DNA from: an uncultured Erwinia sp.
Lineage (GTDB): Bacteria > Pseudomonadota > Gammaproteobacteria > Enterobacterales > Enterobacteriaceae
Direction of reading: 5' to 3'
Assembly: GCA_945290265.1 (NCBI GenBank)
Contig: CALYQW010000005.1
Coordinates: 116,912-180,911 of the forward strand
Length of the DNA stretch: 64,000 nucleotides
Shown here: piece after piece, positions 1 through 9,189 of the stretch
How positions within the stretch are numbered: the first letter of the stretch is position 1
Layout of the letters: the number at the start of each line of letters is the position of its first letter
The notes under the pieces: generated by a model
Seen by the model: the letters and a program-made list of their open reading frames with translations, nothing else
Told to the model about the DNA's origin: nothing
The model's database searches: none
Translations under genes and position numbers: made by a program

Positions 1-1134
1 CACCGCGACCCACACCAGGTTGATCGGTGCCGCCGCTTCCGGCGCATAGGCCAGATAATCGCGGGCATCAAAGCCAATACGTCCGTTGTTGGCCACAAAG
101 CAGGGATGGCCTTCAGTCATGGCCGCTTCAATGGTCTGGAAATCGGCACGTACCAGGTCGGCACTGTTACTGGCATTTTTTTGTAGCTTAAACACGCTGC
201 TGCACAGCGTGCTGCTAATCTCTTCCATATAGGTTGCCAGCATATTGGCCGGGATACCGATCTGCTGGCTGAACTCGACGATAAACTGCATCGCATCCAG
301 CGCCAGCGGGTTGCCATTCTCGTGTTTGCTCAGCGAAGCGGCATCCACGGCCCAGTGATCCAGCGCCAGGCGGCGGGCACGGAAATGATATTCTGCCTCG
401 CCGCCGGGTACGCTCAGGGCATAACGGTCTTCACCCAGTTCACGCGGGGTGATAATGCGTTCATGAGCAAATTCCGCAATGGCTTTGCGGATCAGCAGAC
501 GGTTGGCCTGCGCCCAGTTATCGCCAGTCAGATGACGGCCTTTAAGTTGTTCAGAAGTCGAGCTCATGGTTAACCTATCCTGTTTCAGGGCCTGTTGATA
601 ATCTTCGCGCTGGCAGAACGCCAGCCAGGCGATTTTGTGTCCCAGATCGATCTGGTGCTGGTACTGAAAGCCGGCGCGCTTGTTTAACAGGTGAATTTTA
701 CTGTTGCGGGCATCCGGCTCTACCACCACCCGCTGTACCTCAGGCAGGCTGAAAAGGTAGTCCATTACCAGGGTAAAGACCTGCCAGCTGAACTGACGCA
801 TTGGCCGGGTGGCCGGTGCAATCAGAATATGCATGCCGCAGTCACCTTCTGCTGCGGGATAAAATTTACCGATCTCCTCGTCCGCCGGGCGATAGCGCTC
901 CACTAAAAACACCGGTTCGCCATCACAGCAGCCAATCAGCGCGCTCTGCGCATCGTGCTGCTGCAGCTGCTGATAAAACTGCGCTACCTGCTCCAGACTG
1001 TCGTTCTGCATGCCCCAGAAACGGGCATAATCCTGGGTGACCCAGCGGTGGATCAGCGCATCGTCCGCCCGCGTCATCGGGCGTAAAGTAAACAGACCGC
1101 TCGCGCGTTCGGCCTGAAAAAGCGGTTGTGTCAT
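1..1134 (-). CDS. dfoC: DfoC, fused acyltransferase/NIS synthetase of desferrioxamine synthesis (partial)
   Basis: The reading frame is open from the ATG at 1134 to the left edge (378 codons seen), so the 3' part is missing. Residues 1 to about 189 form an IucB-like GNAT acyltransferase, with the motif 'DARNSKIHLLNKRAGF' near its end. Without a stop the frame runs into a second part beginning 'MSSTSEQLKGRHLTGDNW', which resembles IucA/IucC NIS synthetases. The two halves are separate DesC- and DesD-like proteins in Streptomyces. A fused DfoC is known from Erwinia and Pantoea. It should acylate N-hydroxycadaverine and then condense and cyclise the units into desferrioxamine. The start is one base after the dfoA stop, so translation is probably coupled. 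An internal ATG at 567 lies exactly at the domain join, in frame. Confidence 0.9.
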   Translation of the reverse strand, partial: MTQPLFQAERASGLFTLRPMTRADDALIHRWVTQDYARFWGMQNDSLEQVAQFYQQLQQHDAQSALIGCCDGEPVFLVERYRPADEEIGKFYPAAEGDCGMHILIAPATRPMRQFSWQVFTLVMDYLFSLPEVQRVVVEPDARNSKIHLLNKRAGFQYQHQIDLGHKIAWLAFCQREDYQQALKQDRLTMSSTSEQLKGRHLTGDNWAQANRLLIRKAIAEFAHERIITPRELGEDRYALSVPGGEAEYHFRARRLALDHWAVDAASLSKHENGNPLALDAMQFIVEFSQQIGIPANMLATYMEEISSTLCSSVFKLQKNASNSADLVRADFQTIEAAMTEGHPCFVANNGRIGFDARDYLAYAPEAAAPINLVWVAV

Positions 1135-1135
1135 A

Positions 1136-2425
1136 TTAATTCTCTGAAGTAGCCGGGAATGTCTGGAACGCGATACGGCGTTCTACCGGATAAACCTCTT
1201 TGCCCAGCATCTCGCGGATCACAACGGAATTACGGTAGCAGGCCATGCCGAGGTCCGGCGTCACAAAGCCGTGGGTATGCAGTTCAGCATTCTGCACAAA
1301 AATCCGGTTTTCAAAGTCAATGCTGTAATTGCGCTGGACGTCGTAGCGTCCTTTCTCATCCCAGCGCAGGCGCTGGCTGATGCCTTCAATAAACTGCGGG
1401 GTGCGATAACAGTAGCCGGTGGCAACCACCAGCCCCTGGCTGCGGCGGGTGTAAGGCTGATCCTGCTCCTGATGGTGCAGCGACAGCTCAAATTCGCCCT
1501 GCGGCAGCCAGCGCAATCCGGTCAGCTCTGAATGGGTAAACATATTCACATTCAAATCACCGTCCAGCTGTTTTACGTACATCAGATCAAAAATGTCATT
1601 GATCAGTGAGCTGTTGATGCCCTTATACAGATTCTTGTGCTGTGAATTAATCTGGTCACGTTTGGTCGCCGGCAGCTGGTGAAAGTAGTCCACCCACTCG
1701 GGGGAAGTCATTTCCAGCGTCAGTTTGCTGTACTCCAGCGGGTAGAAGCGCGGGGCGCGGGTGATCCAGTTAAGCTGGTAGCCATAGCGATCGATATCCC
1801 CCAGCAGATCGTGATAAATTTCCGCCGCGCTCTGTCCGCTGCCCAATACAGTGATTGACTGCTGCTGCTGAAGCTGTGCTTTATCACGCAGATAATCACT
1901 GGAGTGGGTCAGGCGTGAGCGATGTGGCTGCGCGCATTCGGGCAGCCAGGCCTGTGGCCCGGTGCCGACCACCAGTCGGCGGGTCAGCCACTGCTGTGAT
2001 GCGCCGCTCTGAGTATCGACGCTTCTCAGGCTGTAACACTGCTGCTGCTCATCCCAGCGGACTTCCTCTACCCGGGTATTCCAGCGCAGGTTACTCAGTT
2101 CGCTACAGGCCCACTGGCAGTACTGGTTATACTCTTTACGCATCAGGAAAAAGTCTTCGCGAATATAGAACGAATACAGCTTTCCTTTCTGCTTCATATA
2201 ATTCAGCAGACTGTAACGACTGGTGGGATCGGCCAGGGTCACCAGATCGGCCATAAACGGGGTCTGCAAATGAGCACTTTCCAGCATCATGCCGGTATGC
2301 CAGTCGAACCCGCTATTTTGATCGAGAAAAATCCCGTCCAGTTCGGTTAGTGGCTCCGTCAGGCAGGCCAGCCCAAGGTTAAACGGGCCAATGCCAACGC
2401 CGATAAAGTCGTAAATTTTACTCAT
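1136..2425 (-). CDS. dfoA: DfoA, cadaverine N-monooxygenase
   Basis: This is a 429-residue FAD/NADPH N-hydroxylase of the lysine/ornithine monooxygenase family (IucD, DesB). It has an N-terminal FAD-binding glycine motif 'GVGIGPFNLGLA' (about residues 9-20), a central NADPH-binding motif 'VLGSGQSAAEIY' and a late 'ATGY' motif. It should convert cadaverine made by DfoJ into N-hydroxycadaverine, the substrate of DfoC. I chose the ATG at 2425 because the protein then begins 'MSKIYDFIGVG' behind an AAAGGAAA ribosome site. The longer frame from 2461 would overlap dfoJ. The gene sits between dfoJ (20-base gap) and dfoC (1-base gap) in one operon. Confidence 0.93.
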   Translation of the reverse strand: MSKIYDFIGVGIGPFNLGLACLTEPLTELDGIFLDQNSGFDWHTGMMLESAHLQTPFMADLVTLADPTSRYSLLNYMKQKGKLYSFYIREDFFLMRKEYNQYCQWACSELSNLRWNTRVEEVRWDEQQQCYSLRSVDTQSGASQQWLTRRLVVGTGPQAWLPECAQPHRSRLTHSSDYLRDKAQLQQQQSITVLGSGQSAAEIYHDLLGDIDRYGYQLNWITRAPRFYPLEYSKLTLEMTSPEWVDYFHQLPATKRDQINSQHKNLYKGINSSLINDIFDLMYVKQLDGDLNVNMFTHSELTGLRWLPQGEFELSLHHQEQDQPYTRRSQGLVVATGYCYRTPQFIEGISQRLRWDEKGRYDVQRNYSIDFENRIFVQNAELHTHGFVTPDLGMACYRNSVVIREMLGKEVYPVERRIAFQTFPATSEN

Positions 2426-2445
2426 GCTCGGTTTTCCTTTTGCTC

Positions 2446-3963
2446 TCAGGCTTGCAGCCATTCACGTCCGTAATGCACCATCAGTGCGATAATATCCTGC
2501 AGATCGGCTTCACTGGTGCCGGGGTTCAGCAGGGTAAACTTCAGATACTGGCGACCGTGGACTTTGGTACCGGCGATCACCGCATTGCCGGAACGGAACA
2601 CCGCTTTACGTACTGCCGCATTCAGCTCATCCAGTCGCTCATCGCTTAAGCCAGCCTTTGGCACGATGCGGAAAATCTGGGTGCTCAGTTCGGGCGCGTG
2701 CAGCACTTCAATCTGCGGATGATCCAGCAGCAGCTGGTGCAGTTGTTGGGTGCGTTCAATCAGTCCGTCGAAGGCCTGGCCGAGGGTTTCCGGACCCATA
2801 ATGCGCAGGGTCAGCCACATTTTCAGCGCATCGAAGCGGCGGGTGGTTTGAATACTTTTGTTCACCAGGTTCGGTGTGCCTTCCTGATGGGCGCTCAGTG
2901 GATTCAGGTAATCCGCGTGGTGGGTGACATGACGCAGGTTATGGGCATCGCGCACCATAAAGGCGCCGCAGCTGACGGTCTGGAAGAAAGATTTGTGGTA
3001 GTCCACGGTGACGGAATCAGCCAGCTCAATACCGTTCAGACGATGGCGGTGCTGCTGCGACACCAGCAACCCACAACCGTAAGCCGCATCCACATGCATC
3101 CACAGGTTATAGCGGCGACTGATGGCGGCAATGTCGCGTAACGGGTCGATGCTGCCAAAGTCGGTGGTGCCGCTGGTGGCCACCACGGCAATCGGGATCA
3201 ATCCCTGTTGCAGGCACTGCTCAACTTCGTGCTCCAGCTGGCTGGCATCCATACGGAACTTCGCATCACAGCTTACGGTGACCACGGCATCATAACCGAG
3301 ACCGAGAATGGCTGCCGATTTCTGGATACTGAAATGGCTGATTTCAGAAGTAAAAATACGCCACTTACTGGCTTCCGGCGGCAGCCCGCACTGTTTAATC
3401 GGGCGGTCGGGATAGCGTGCTGCGCTCCAGCTGTCGCGTGCCAGCAGCATCGCCATCAGATTTGACTGAGTCCCGCCACTGGTGAAGATACCGTCAGCAC
3501 TGGCAGGTAAACCGCAGCGTGCCAGCGTCCAGTCAATTACTTTCTGTTCAATCAGCGTGGCACCCGCGCTCTGATCCCAGGTATCCACCGAGCTGTTTAC
3601 CGCCGCCATCAGTTGTTCTGCCAGCAGGGAGGGCAGGGCGACCGGACAGTTGAGGTGGGCAACATATTTAGGGTGATGGAACCAGACGGCATCTTTCAGC
3701 CACAGCTGTTGCAGTTCGGCCAGGGCAGTCGTTTCATCGCCCAGCGGCTGATTGAGGTCAACGCTGCTGAAGGCCGGAGCCAGTTCTTTTGGCAGGATAC
3801 CACTGAAAGGCTTCTCTACGGTGGCTACGGTGCTGCGAATTAATTCAAGCGCCTGCAGAGTTTGCTGTGACAGCGCGTCTAACTGGCTATCGTTAAAGAT
3901 AAAATCGTCTGGTGAACGTGCAGTTTCCGCAATTGACCGTTCGGAAAACAAAGAGTGAGCCAT
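2446..3963 (-). CDS. dfoJ: DfoJ, PLP-dependent lysine decarboxylase for siderophore synthesis
   Basis: A 505-residue pyridoxal-phosphate group II decarboxylase. It carries 'GGTQSN' at residues 163-168, 'HVDAAYG' at 290-296 with the PLP-binding Asp, and the Schiff-base Lys in 'DYHKS' at about residue 324. This family includes DesA and DfoJ (lysine to cadaverine), as well as diaminobutyrate and aromatic-acid decarboxylases. The context with an N-hydroxylase and an NIS synthetase makes lysine the likely substrate, and cadaverine is the first intermediate of desferrioxamine. It is the first gene of the operon dfoJ-dfoA-dfoC, about 210 bases downstream of the predicted iron-responsive promoter. 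Confidence 0.92.
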   Translation of the reverse strand: MAHSLFSERSIAETARSPDDFIFNDSQLDALSQQTLQALELIRSTVATVEKPFSGILPKELAPAFSSVDLNQPLGDETTALAELQQLWLKDAVWFHHPKYVAHLNCPVALPSLLAEQLMAAVNSSVDTWDQSAGATLIEQKVIDWTLARCGLPASADGIFTSGGTQSNLMAMLLARDSWSAARYPDRPIKQCGLPPEASKWRIFTSEISHFSIQKSAAILGLGYDAVVTVSCDAKFRMDASQLEHEVEQCLQQGLIPIAVVATSGTTDFGSIDPLRDIAAISRRYNLWMHVDAAYGCGLLVSQQHRHRLNGIELADSVTVDYHKSFFQTVSCGAFMVRDAHNLRHVTHHADYLNPLSAHQEGTPNLVNKSIQTTRRFDALKMWLTLRIMGPETLGQAFDGLIERTQQLHQLLLDHPQIEVLHAPELSTQIFRIVPKAGLSDERLDELNAAVRKAVFRSGNAVIAGTKVHGRQYLKFTLLNPGTSEADLQDIIALMVHYGREWLQA

Positions 3964-4183
3964 ATTACCTTACCTCGTAAATTGTCTGACACGGTTTGCC
4001 GGTGACAGGGAAAAACGGTGCCACTGATAGTGAATGGTCATCAGTTAGTTATGTTTATGTATTGTCAGGGTCACAGAAATCACATGACGTGATATTAACT
4101 ATTGAGCTTTGGCTTCATTTGGCTGATATTCGCTTTCTCCCCGGTGATACAGGTTCCCTGGCTACCTTAAGAATCGGAATGAG

Positions 4184-4211
4184 ATTATAAATAGGAATGA
4201 TTTGCATTCAA
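4184..4211 (-). promoter_or_regulatory. dfoJ promoter (sigma70-type)
   Basis: On the minus strand there is TTGAAT (4206-4211) as the -35 element, a 16-base spacer and a perfect TATAAT (4184-4189) as the -10 element. Transcription would start near 4176 and give a leader of roughly 210 bases before dfoJ. Confidence 0.6.
4195..4209. promoter_or_regulatory. Fur-like iron box within the dfoJ promoter
   Basis: The 15-base inverted repeat GAATG-ATTTG-CATTC lies inside the spacer of the dfoJ promoter. It contains the ATCATT core of Fur boxes and matches 11 of 19 positions of the E. coli Fur consensus by eye. The overlap with the promoter is where an iron repressor should bind. The call depends partly on context, because siderophore operons are normally Fur-regulated. 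Confidence 0.55.
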
Positions 4212-4330
4212 TAAGATTCTTCCAGGATAAATCGTATTAGAGTTACTTATGGTATTTTTGTGATTTTCATCACAAAAAACAAATAATGCTGATGCAATCA
4301 CTGTAAAAAAAAGGCAAGGGCGGGATAGAG

Positions 4331-4354
4331 AAAAATGCGGGCCGTCAGGCCCGC
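4331..4354 (-). terminator. Terminator of pykA
   Basis: The stem GCGGGCC/GGCCCGC (4337-4343 with 4348-4354) has a GTCA loop. On the minus strand it is followed by ATTTTT, just past the pykA stop. Confidence 0.8.
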
Positions 4355-4374
4355 TGAGAAGGGAAGTGCGGCGC

Positions 4375-5856
4375 TTACTCTACGCGCAATACGCGGCTGG
4401 TATTAGTGGTACCGGTGGTGCCCATCACATCACCCTGGGTGACGATCACCAGATCGCCGGAGACCAGGAACCCTTTATCCCGTAACAGGCTGACGGCATG
4501 ATGCGCGGCGGCCACGCCATCACTGGCGCTGTCGAAAAACACCGGGGTTACGCCACGATACAGTGCGCTCTGGCTCAGGGTGTGCGTATGGCGCGACAGA
4601 GCAAAAATAGGCAGGCCTGAGGTAATCCTTGACGTCATCAGTGCCGTGCGCCCGGATTCAGTCATGGTGATAATCGCCGTCACGCCCTGCAGATGATTGG
4701 CGGCATACATCGCTGACATGGCAATTGCCTCTTCCACATTATCAAACTGCACATCCAGACGATGTTTGGAGACATTAATACTGGGGATCTTTTCTGCGCC
4801 AACGCAGACCTTTACCATGGCGGCAACGGTTTCTGCCGGATACTGCCCGGCGGCGGTTTCGGCAGAGAGCATTACGGCATCAGTACCATCCAGCACCGCA
4901 TTGGCGACATCCATCACTTCCGCGCGGGTAGGCATCGGATTGGTAATCATCGATTCCATCATCTGGGTTGCGGTAATCACCGCACGGTTCAGCTGACGCG
5001 CACGGCGGATCAGGGCCTTCTGGATCCCCACCAGCTCCGGATCGCCAATTTCAACCCCGAGATCGCCACGGGCGACCATCACCACATCGCAGGCGAGAAT
5101 AATATCGTCCATCGCCTCCTGACTGGCGACCGCTTCAGCACGCTCCACTTTAGCGACAATTTTCGCCTCACAACCAGCCTCCTGCGCCAGACGACGGGCG
5201 ACATGCAGGTCATCACCACAGCGGGGGAAGGACACTGCCAGATAATCAACGCCGATCCGCGCGGCGGTGACAATATCAGCCCGATCTTTGTCGGTCAGTG
5301 CTTCCGCTGAAAGCCCGCCGCCCAGTTTATTGATGCCTTTATTATTGGACAGCGGCCCACCGACGGTCACATTGGTAAACACTTTGCTGCCCTCAACCGT
5401 CAGCACCTTTAACTGTATCCGGCCGTCGTCCAGCAGCAGAATATCCCCCGGCACCAGGTCGGCTGGCAGGTTTTTATAATCAATACCAACTCTGGTTTTA
5501 TCGCCTTCACCTTTACCCAGGGTGGCATCCAGCATAAAACGGTCGCCAACGTTAAGGAAAACCTTGCCTTCTTTGAAGGTCGACACGCGGATTTTCGGTC
5601 CCTGTAAATCACCCAAAATTGCAATATGGCGACCCAGCTTAGCGGCAATTGCGCGCACTTTTTCTGCCCGCTGCAGATGATCTTCCGGGCTGCCGTGCGA
5701 GAAATTCAGGCGCACCACGTTGGCTCCGGCAGCGATAATTTTCTCCAGATTATTATCGCGGTCGGTGGCTGGTCCGAGGGTAGTGACAATTTTGGTGCGC
5801 CTTAAACGTCGGGAAGCCGATTTGGGGATGACAGAGTGCAATGGTGAACTGTTCAT
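4375..5856 (-). CDS. pykA: Pyruvate kinase II
   Basis: This enzyme turns phosphoenolpyruvate and ADP into pyruvate and ATP, the last step of glycolysis. From '[16 protein letters not shown]' onward the protein follows E. coli PykA closely, with the 'NFSHG' motif, the 'VARGDLGVE' region and the C-terminal allosteric domain. It is 493 residues against 480 in E. coli. The extra 13 residues at the N-terminus arise because no ATG is present at the usual place. The ATG at 5856 has an AAAGG ribosome site. A TTG inside the extension is another possible start. The gene is divergent from zwf, and hexR, which separates them in E. coli, is absent. Confidence 0.95.
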   Translation of the reverse strand: MNSSPLHSVIPKSASRRLRRTKIVTTLGPATDRDNNLEKIIAAGANVVRLNFSHGSPEDHLQRAEKVRAIAAKLGRHIAILGDLQGPKIRVSTFKEGKVFLNVGDRFMLDATLGKGEGDKTRVGIDYKNLPADLVPGDILLLDDGRIQLKVLTVEGSKVFTNVTVGGPLSNNKGINKLGGGLSAEALTDKDRADIVTAARIGVDYLAVSFPRCGDDLHVARRLAQEAGCEAKIVAKVERAEAVASQEAMDDIILACDVVMVARGDLGVEIGDPELVGIQKALIRRARQLNRAVITATQMMESMITNPMPTRAEVMDVANAVLDGTDAVMLSAETAAGQYPAETVAAMVKVCVGAEKIPSINVSKHRLDVQFDNVEEAIAMSAMYAANHLQGVTAIITMTESGRTALMTSRITSGLPIFALSRHTHTLSQSALYRGVTPVFFDSASDGVAAAHHAVSLLRDKGFLVSGDLVIVTQGDVMGTTGTTNTSRVLRVE

Positions 5857-6259
5857 TATCAGGCCTTTAATTATTTATTTTATCAGATGGTTACATGAAA
5901 ACAGCCGCCGGTATGCTGGCACCTGTGATGACTGGAGGCCCGGTGTACTGGCTCAGGCCAGAGGGAAATTTCCGCAATTCTGCACTATGCCATAATATCT
6001 GAACTTTCAGCCAGAGCGGGCAACTGGCTCATTGTGGTATTTTAGCCTCAGAGAGAAAAATTGTTCAGTGAGCGTGCAATTTGTCAATTATTAAAGCATT
6101 GATTTAGTACATTGTGCCAGAGCGTGCCGGTGCGGTTTACGGCGACCTGTCAAAAGCAGTACATTGTATTACAACAGCATCATAATAAGAGTCTGTCCAC
6201 TGTAGTAGTTGCAGGTGTGCATCTGCAGGGCGGGCGTTTCCTGCAACGAGGAGAATGAA
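5857..6259. other. Divergent control region between pykA and zwf
   Basis: This 403-base gap has no gene; hexR is missing here. It should hold the promoters of both neighbours, but I could not fix them with certainty. A TTGACA hexamer on the minus strand lies near 6085. The decamer AGTACATTGT occurs twice (6106-6115 and 6158-6167). An inverted repeat at 6164-6174 is listed separately. Confidence 0.6.
6164..6174. promoter_or_regulatory. Inverted repeat TTGTA-T-TACAA upstream of zwf
   Basis: This is a perfect 5-base inverted repeat about 85 bases before the zwf start. It recalls the ends of the HexR operator (TGTAAT...ATTACA) but is shorter, so it could also be an operator for another regulator or chance. 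Confidence 0.3.
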
Positions 6260-7735
6260 ATGGCGGTTACACAAATAGCCCAGGCATGCGATCTGGTGAT
6301 TTTCGGTGCCAAAGGCGACCTGGCTCGCCGAAAACTGTTACCCTCCCTGTACCAGTTAGAGAAAGCGGGCCAGATTCATGAAGATTCGCGCATTATTGGT
6401 GTAGGCCGTGCCGACTGGGATAAAGCGGCTTATACCAAAGTGGTACGTGAAGCGCTGGAAACCTTTATGAAGGAGAAAATCGATGAAACGCAGTGGGATA
6501 AACTCAGTAGCCGTCTCGATTTCTGTAACCTCGATGTTAATGAAAGCAGCCATTTCCCGCGTCTGGGCAAGATGCTTGACCAGAAAAAACGCGTCACCAT
6601 CAACTACTTTGCAATGCCACCCAGCACCTTCGGCGCTATCTGTAAAGGACTGGGCCAGGCGAAGCTGAATGCCTCACCTGCACGCGTCGTAATGGAAAAA
6701 CCGCTGGGTACCTCGCTGGTGACCTCGCAGGAAATCAACGATCAGGTTGGCGAGTTCTTTGACGAAAGTCAGGTGTTCCGCATCGACCACTATCTGGGCA
6801 AAGAGACGGTACTAAACCTGCTGGCGCTGCGTTTCGCCAACTCGCTGTTTGCTTCCAACTGGGATAACCGCACCATCGATCATGTGCAGATCACGGTATC
6901 GGAAGAAGTGGGGATTGAAGGGCGCTGGGGCTACTTTGATAAAGCTGGTCAGATGCGTGACATGATCCAGAACCACCTGCTGCAGGTGCTGACTATGATT
7001 GCCATGTCGCCACCGGCTGATCTCTCTGCGGACCGTATCCGTGATGAAAAAGTAAAAGTACTGCGTTCACTGCGTCGCATCGACCATACTAACGTGCGCG
7101 AAAAAACCGTGCGTGGTCAGTACACCTCTGGCTTTGTGCAGGGTAAAAAAGTGCCCGGCTATCTGGAAGAAGAGGGTGCGAACAAATCCAGTAACACTGA
7201 AACCTTCGTGTCTATCCGTGTGGATATTGACGACTGGCGCTGGGCGGGAGTGCCATTCTATCTGCGCACCGGTAAACGTCTGCCAAGTAAATGTTCTGAA
7301 GTGGTGGTTTACTTTAAGAGCCCGGCACTGAATCTGTTTAAAGAGTCCTGGGAAGAACTGCCGCAGAACAAGCTCACTATTCGTCTGCAGCCGGACGAAG
7401 GGGTAGAAATCGAGGTCCTGAATAAAGTCCCGGGACTGGATCACAAACATAACCTGCAAACCACTAAGCTGGATTTAAGTTTCTCGGAAACCTTTAACCA
7501 GTCGCATCTGGCGGATGCCTATGAGCGTTTGCTGTTGGAAACCATGCGCGGCATTCAGGCGCTGTTCGTGCGCCGTGATGAAGTGGAGGAAGCCTGGAAG
7601 TGGGTGGATTCCATTATGGAAGCCTGGGCGGCGGATAAAGAGGCACCTAAGCATTATCAGGCCGGGACCTGGGGTCCGGTGGCCTCAGTGGCGATGATTA
7701 CGCGTGACGGGCGTTCGTGGAACGAAATTGAGTAG
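6260..7735 (+). CDS. zwf: Glucose-6-phosphate 1-dehydrogenase
   Basis: It oxidises glucose 6-phosphate to 6-phosphogluconolactone with NADP+, the entry into the oxidative pentose phosphate pathway. The protein has 491 residues, the same as E. coli Zwf. The nucleotide-binding motif 'GAKGDLARRK' is at about residues 16-25 and the substrate-binding motif 'RIDHYLGK' at 174-181. The start at 6260 ('MAVTQ') has the ribosome site GAGGAGAA. An upstream in-frame ATG at 6209 is unlikely. In E. coli edd and eda follow; here the gene is followed directly by a terminator and convergent purT. Confidence 0.97.
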   Translation: MAVTQIAQACDLVIFGAKGDLARRKLLPSLYQLEKAGQIHEDSRIIGVGRADWDKAAYTKVVREALETFMKEKIDETQWDKLSSRLDFCNLDVNESSHFPRLGKMLDQKKRVTINYFAMPPSTFGAICKGLGQAKLNASPARVVMEKPLGTSLVTSQEINDQVGEFFDESQVFRIDHYLGKETVLNLLALRFANSLFASNWDNRTIDHVQITVSEEVGIEGRWGYFDKAGQMRDMIQNHLLQVLTMIAMSPPADLSADRIRDEKVKVLRSLRRIDHTNVREKTVRGQYTSGFVQGKKVPGYLEEEGANKSSNTETFVSIRVDIDDWRWAGVPFYLRTGKRLPSKCSEVVVYFKSPALNLFKESWEELPQNKLTIRLQPDEGVEIEVLNKVPGLDHKHNLQTTKLDLSFSETFNQSHLADAYERLLLETMRGIQALFVRRDEVEEAWKWVDSIMEAWAADKEAPKHYQAGTWGPVASVAMITRDGRSWNEIE

Positions 7736-7770
7736 GGGGCGCTGAGCGCTTAGCTTTTTTGTATTAATAA

Positions 7771-7797
7771 GCCTGCATTGTGATGCGGGCTTTTTTA
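7771..7797 (+). terminator. Terminator of zwf
   Basis: The stem GCCTGCAT/ATGCGGGC (one G-T pair) with a TGTG loop is followed by TTTTTTATT. Confidence 0.85.
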
Positions 7798-7844
7798 TTG
7801 GTTTTTAAAGCACAAAACACAAAGCCAAACCAGGCCCCGCGCCC

Positions 7845-7868
7845 GGCGGGATCCACCAGGGATCCGCC
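7845..7868. other. Hairpin after purT
   Basis: GGCGGGATCC (7845-7854) pairs with GGATCCGCC (7860-7868) with one bulged G. It lies just past the purT stop but has no T-run on either strand. The DNA to its left (about 7797-7835) resembles the right end of the dispersed repeat at 14.2-14.5 kb. Confidence 0.45.
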
Positions 7869-7874
7869 TGGCGT

Positions 7875-9053
7875 CTACCCGCTGACCTGTACTGCGTTCG
7901 CGGCAGTAAGTGCGCGGGTGACCGCCGTGTCCGTATCACTGGCAGTTGCCAGGGCTACCCCCAGGCGACGCTGGCCGCGAATTTCCGGTTTACCAAACAG
8001 ACGCAGCTGAATACCGGCACCCAGTGCGGCCGACAGGTTGCCGAAGCACACGTCATCGCTGTCCAGCTCCGGCAGGATCACCGCCGAGGCTGCTGGCCCG
8101 TACTGGCGGATCTCGCCCACCGGCAGACCGAGAAATGCCCTTACATGCAGCGCGAACTCGGAAAGATCCTGCGAAATCAGCGTAACCATCCCGGTATCGT
8201 GCGGACGCGGCGAAACTTCGCTGAAAATGACCTCGTCGCCACAGACAAACAGTTCAACGCCAAATAACCCTTTCCCTCCCAGCGCTGTCACCACCTTTTC
8301 AGCAATCTGTTGCGCACGCTGCAGCGCCAGCGCGCTCATCTGCTGCGGCTGCCAGGACTCACGGTAGTCGCCATCCTGCTGACGGTGTCCGATTGGCGCG
8401 CAGAAGTGAATACCGTCCACAGCGCTGACGGTGAGCAGAGTGATTTCATAATCAAATTTCACCACGCCTTCAACAATCACCCGTCCCGCACCGGCACGTC
8501 CACCCTGCTGGGCGTAGTGCCAGGCCGCTTCCAGCTGCGCCACTTCATGGATCAGGCTCTGACCTTTACCGGAAGAACTCATCACCGGCTTAACAATACA
8601 GGGCAGGCCAATGTCTGCCACAGCGGCCAAAAACGTGGGATGGCTGTCAGCAAAGTGATAGTCAGATGTGGGCAGATCCAGCGTTTCTGCTGCGAGGCGA
8701 CGGATACCTTCGCGGTTCATGGTAAGTTGTGCGGCGCGGGCGGTGGGCACCACATTTACCCCCTGCGCCTCCAGCTCAACCAGCGTCGCGGTGGCAATGG
8801 CTTCAATTTCCGGCACCACAAAGTCCGGCTTCTCCTGCGCAATCAGTGCCGCCAGCGCCGCACCATCCAGCATATTAATTACATGGCTGCGATGCGCAAC
8901 ATGCATCGCAGGCGCACCGGCATAGCGGTCAACCGCTATCACTTCAACCCCCAGGCGCTGGCATTCCAGTGCCACCTCTTTGCCCAGTTCCCCGGAGCCT
9001 AACAGCATTACGCGGGTCGCTGCAGGACGCAGCGCGCTACCTAAAGTTGTCAT
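7875..9053 (-). CDS. purT: Formate-dependent GAR transformylase (phosphoribosylglycinamide formyltransferase 2)
   Basis: It makes formyl-GAR from GAR, formate and ATP, the folate-free route for the third step of purine synthesis. The 392-residue protein matches the length of E. coli PurT. It has a preATP-grasp N-terminus ('[14 protein letters not shown]') and an ATP-grasp domain with 'SSSGKGQS', the glycine-rich lid 'GGRAGAGRV' and '[11 protein letters not shown]'. The start at 9053 ('[15 protein letters not shown]') has an AGGGTGA site; the longer frame from 9149 would cover the PurR box. It converges with zwf. Confidence 0.96.
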   Translation of the reverse strand: MTTLGSALRPAATRVMLLGSGELGKEVALECQRLGVEVIAVDRYAGAPAMHVAHRSHVINMLDGAALAALIAQEKPDFVVPEIEAIATATLVELEAQGVNVVPTARAAQLTMNREGIRRLAAETLDLPTSDYHFADSHPTFLAAVADIGLPCIVKPVMSSSGKGQSLIHEVAQLEAAWHYAQQGGRAGAGRVIVEGVVKFDYEITLLTVSAVDGIHFCAPIGHRQQDGDYRESWQPQQMSALALQRAQQIAEKVVTALGGKGLFGVELFVCGDEVIFSEVSPRPHDTGMVTLISQDLSEFALHVRAFLGLPVGEIRQYGPAASAVILPELDSDDVCFGNLSAALGAGIQLRLFGKPEIRGQRRLGVALATASDTDTAVTRALTAANAVQVSG

Positions 9054-9094
9054 AATATCACCCTGAACAGATGGAAAACGCGCCGGCAGTATAA

Positions 9095-9110
9095 ACGAAA
9101 ACGTTTGCGT
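9095..9110 (-). promoter_or_regulatory. PurR box of purT
   Basis: On the minus strand ACGCAAACGTTTTCGT matches the E. coli PurR consensus essentially perfectly. It lies about 40 bases before the purT start, where the purine repressor would block transcription. Confidence 0.9.
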
Positions 9111-9157
9111 AATCATATGCTCTGTCAATATTGAGTCAAAAAGTTTCAACTGTTATG

Positions 9158-9173
9158 CTGTATATAATTACAG
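9158..9173. promoter_or_regulatory. LexA box of yebG
   Basis: CTGTATATAATTACAG fits the SOS consensus CTG-N10-CAG with the AT-rich centre. It lies 16 bases before the yebG start, as in E. coli, where yebG is a LexA-controlled gene. Confidence 0.9.
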
Positions 9174-9189
9174 ATAAAAGGGTGAAATG

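Larger units (their letters stand above)
3964..4374. other. Intergenic region between dfoJ and pykA
   Basis: This 411-base gap has no convincing gene. It holds the leader of dfoJ (3964 to about 4176), the dfoJ promoter with a Fur-like box (4184-4211), AT-rich DNA at 4200-4310 and the pykA terminator at 4331-4354. Confidence 0.7.

Noticed and set aside
4192-4212. A full 19-base Fur consensus site
   Set aside because: Only about 11 of 19 positions match, so it is reported as Fur-like rather than certain.
8310-9002. 230-codon plus-strand ORF inside purT
   Set aside because: It is the antisense shadow of a well-supported gene.
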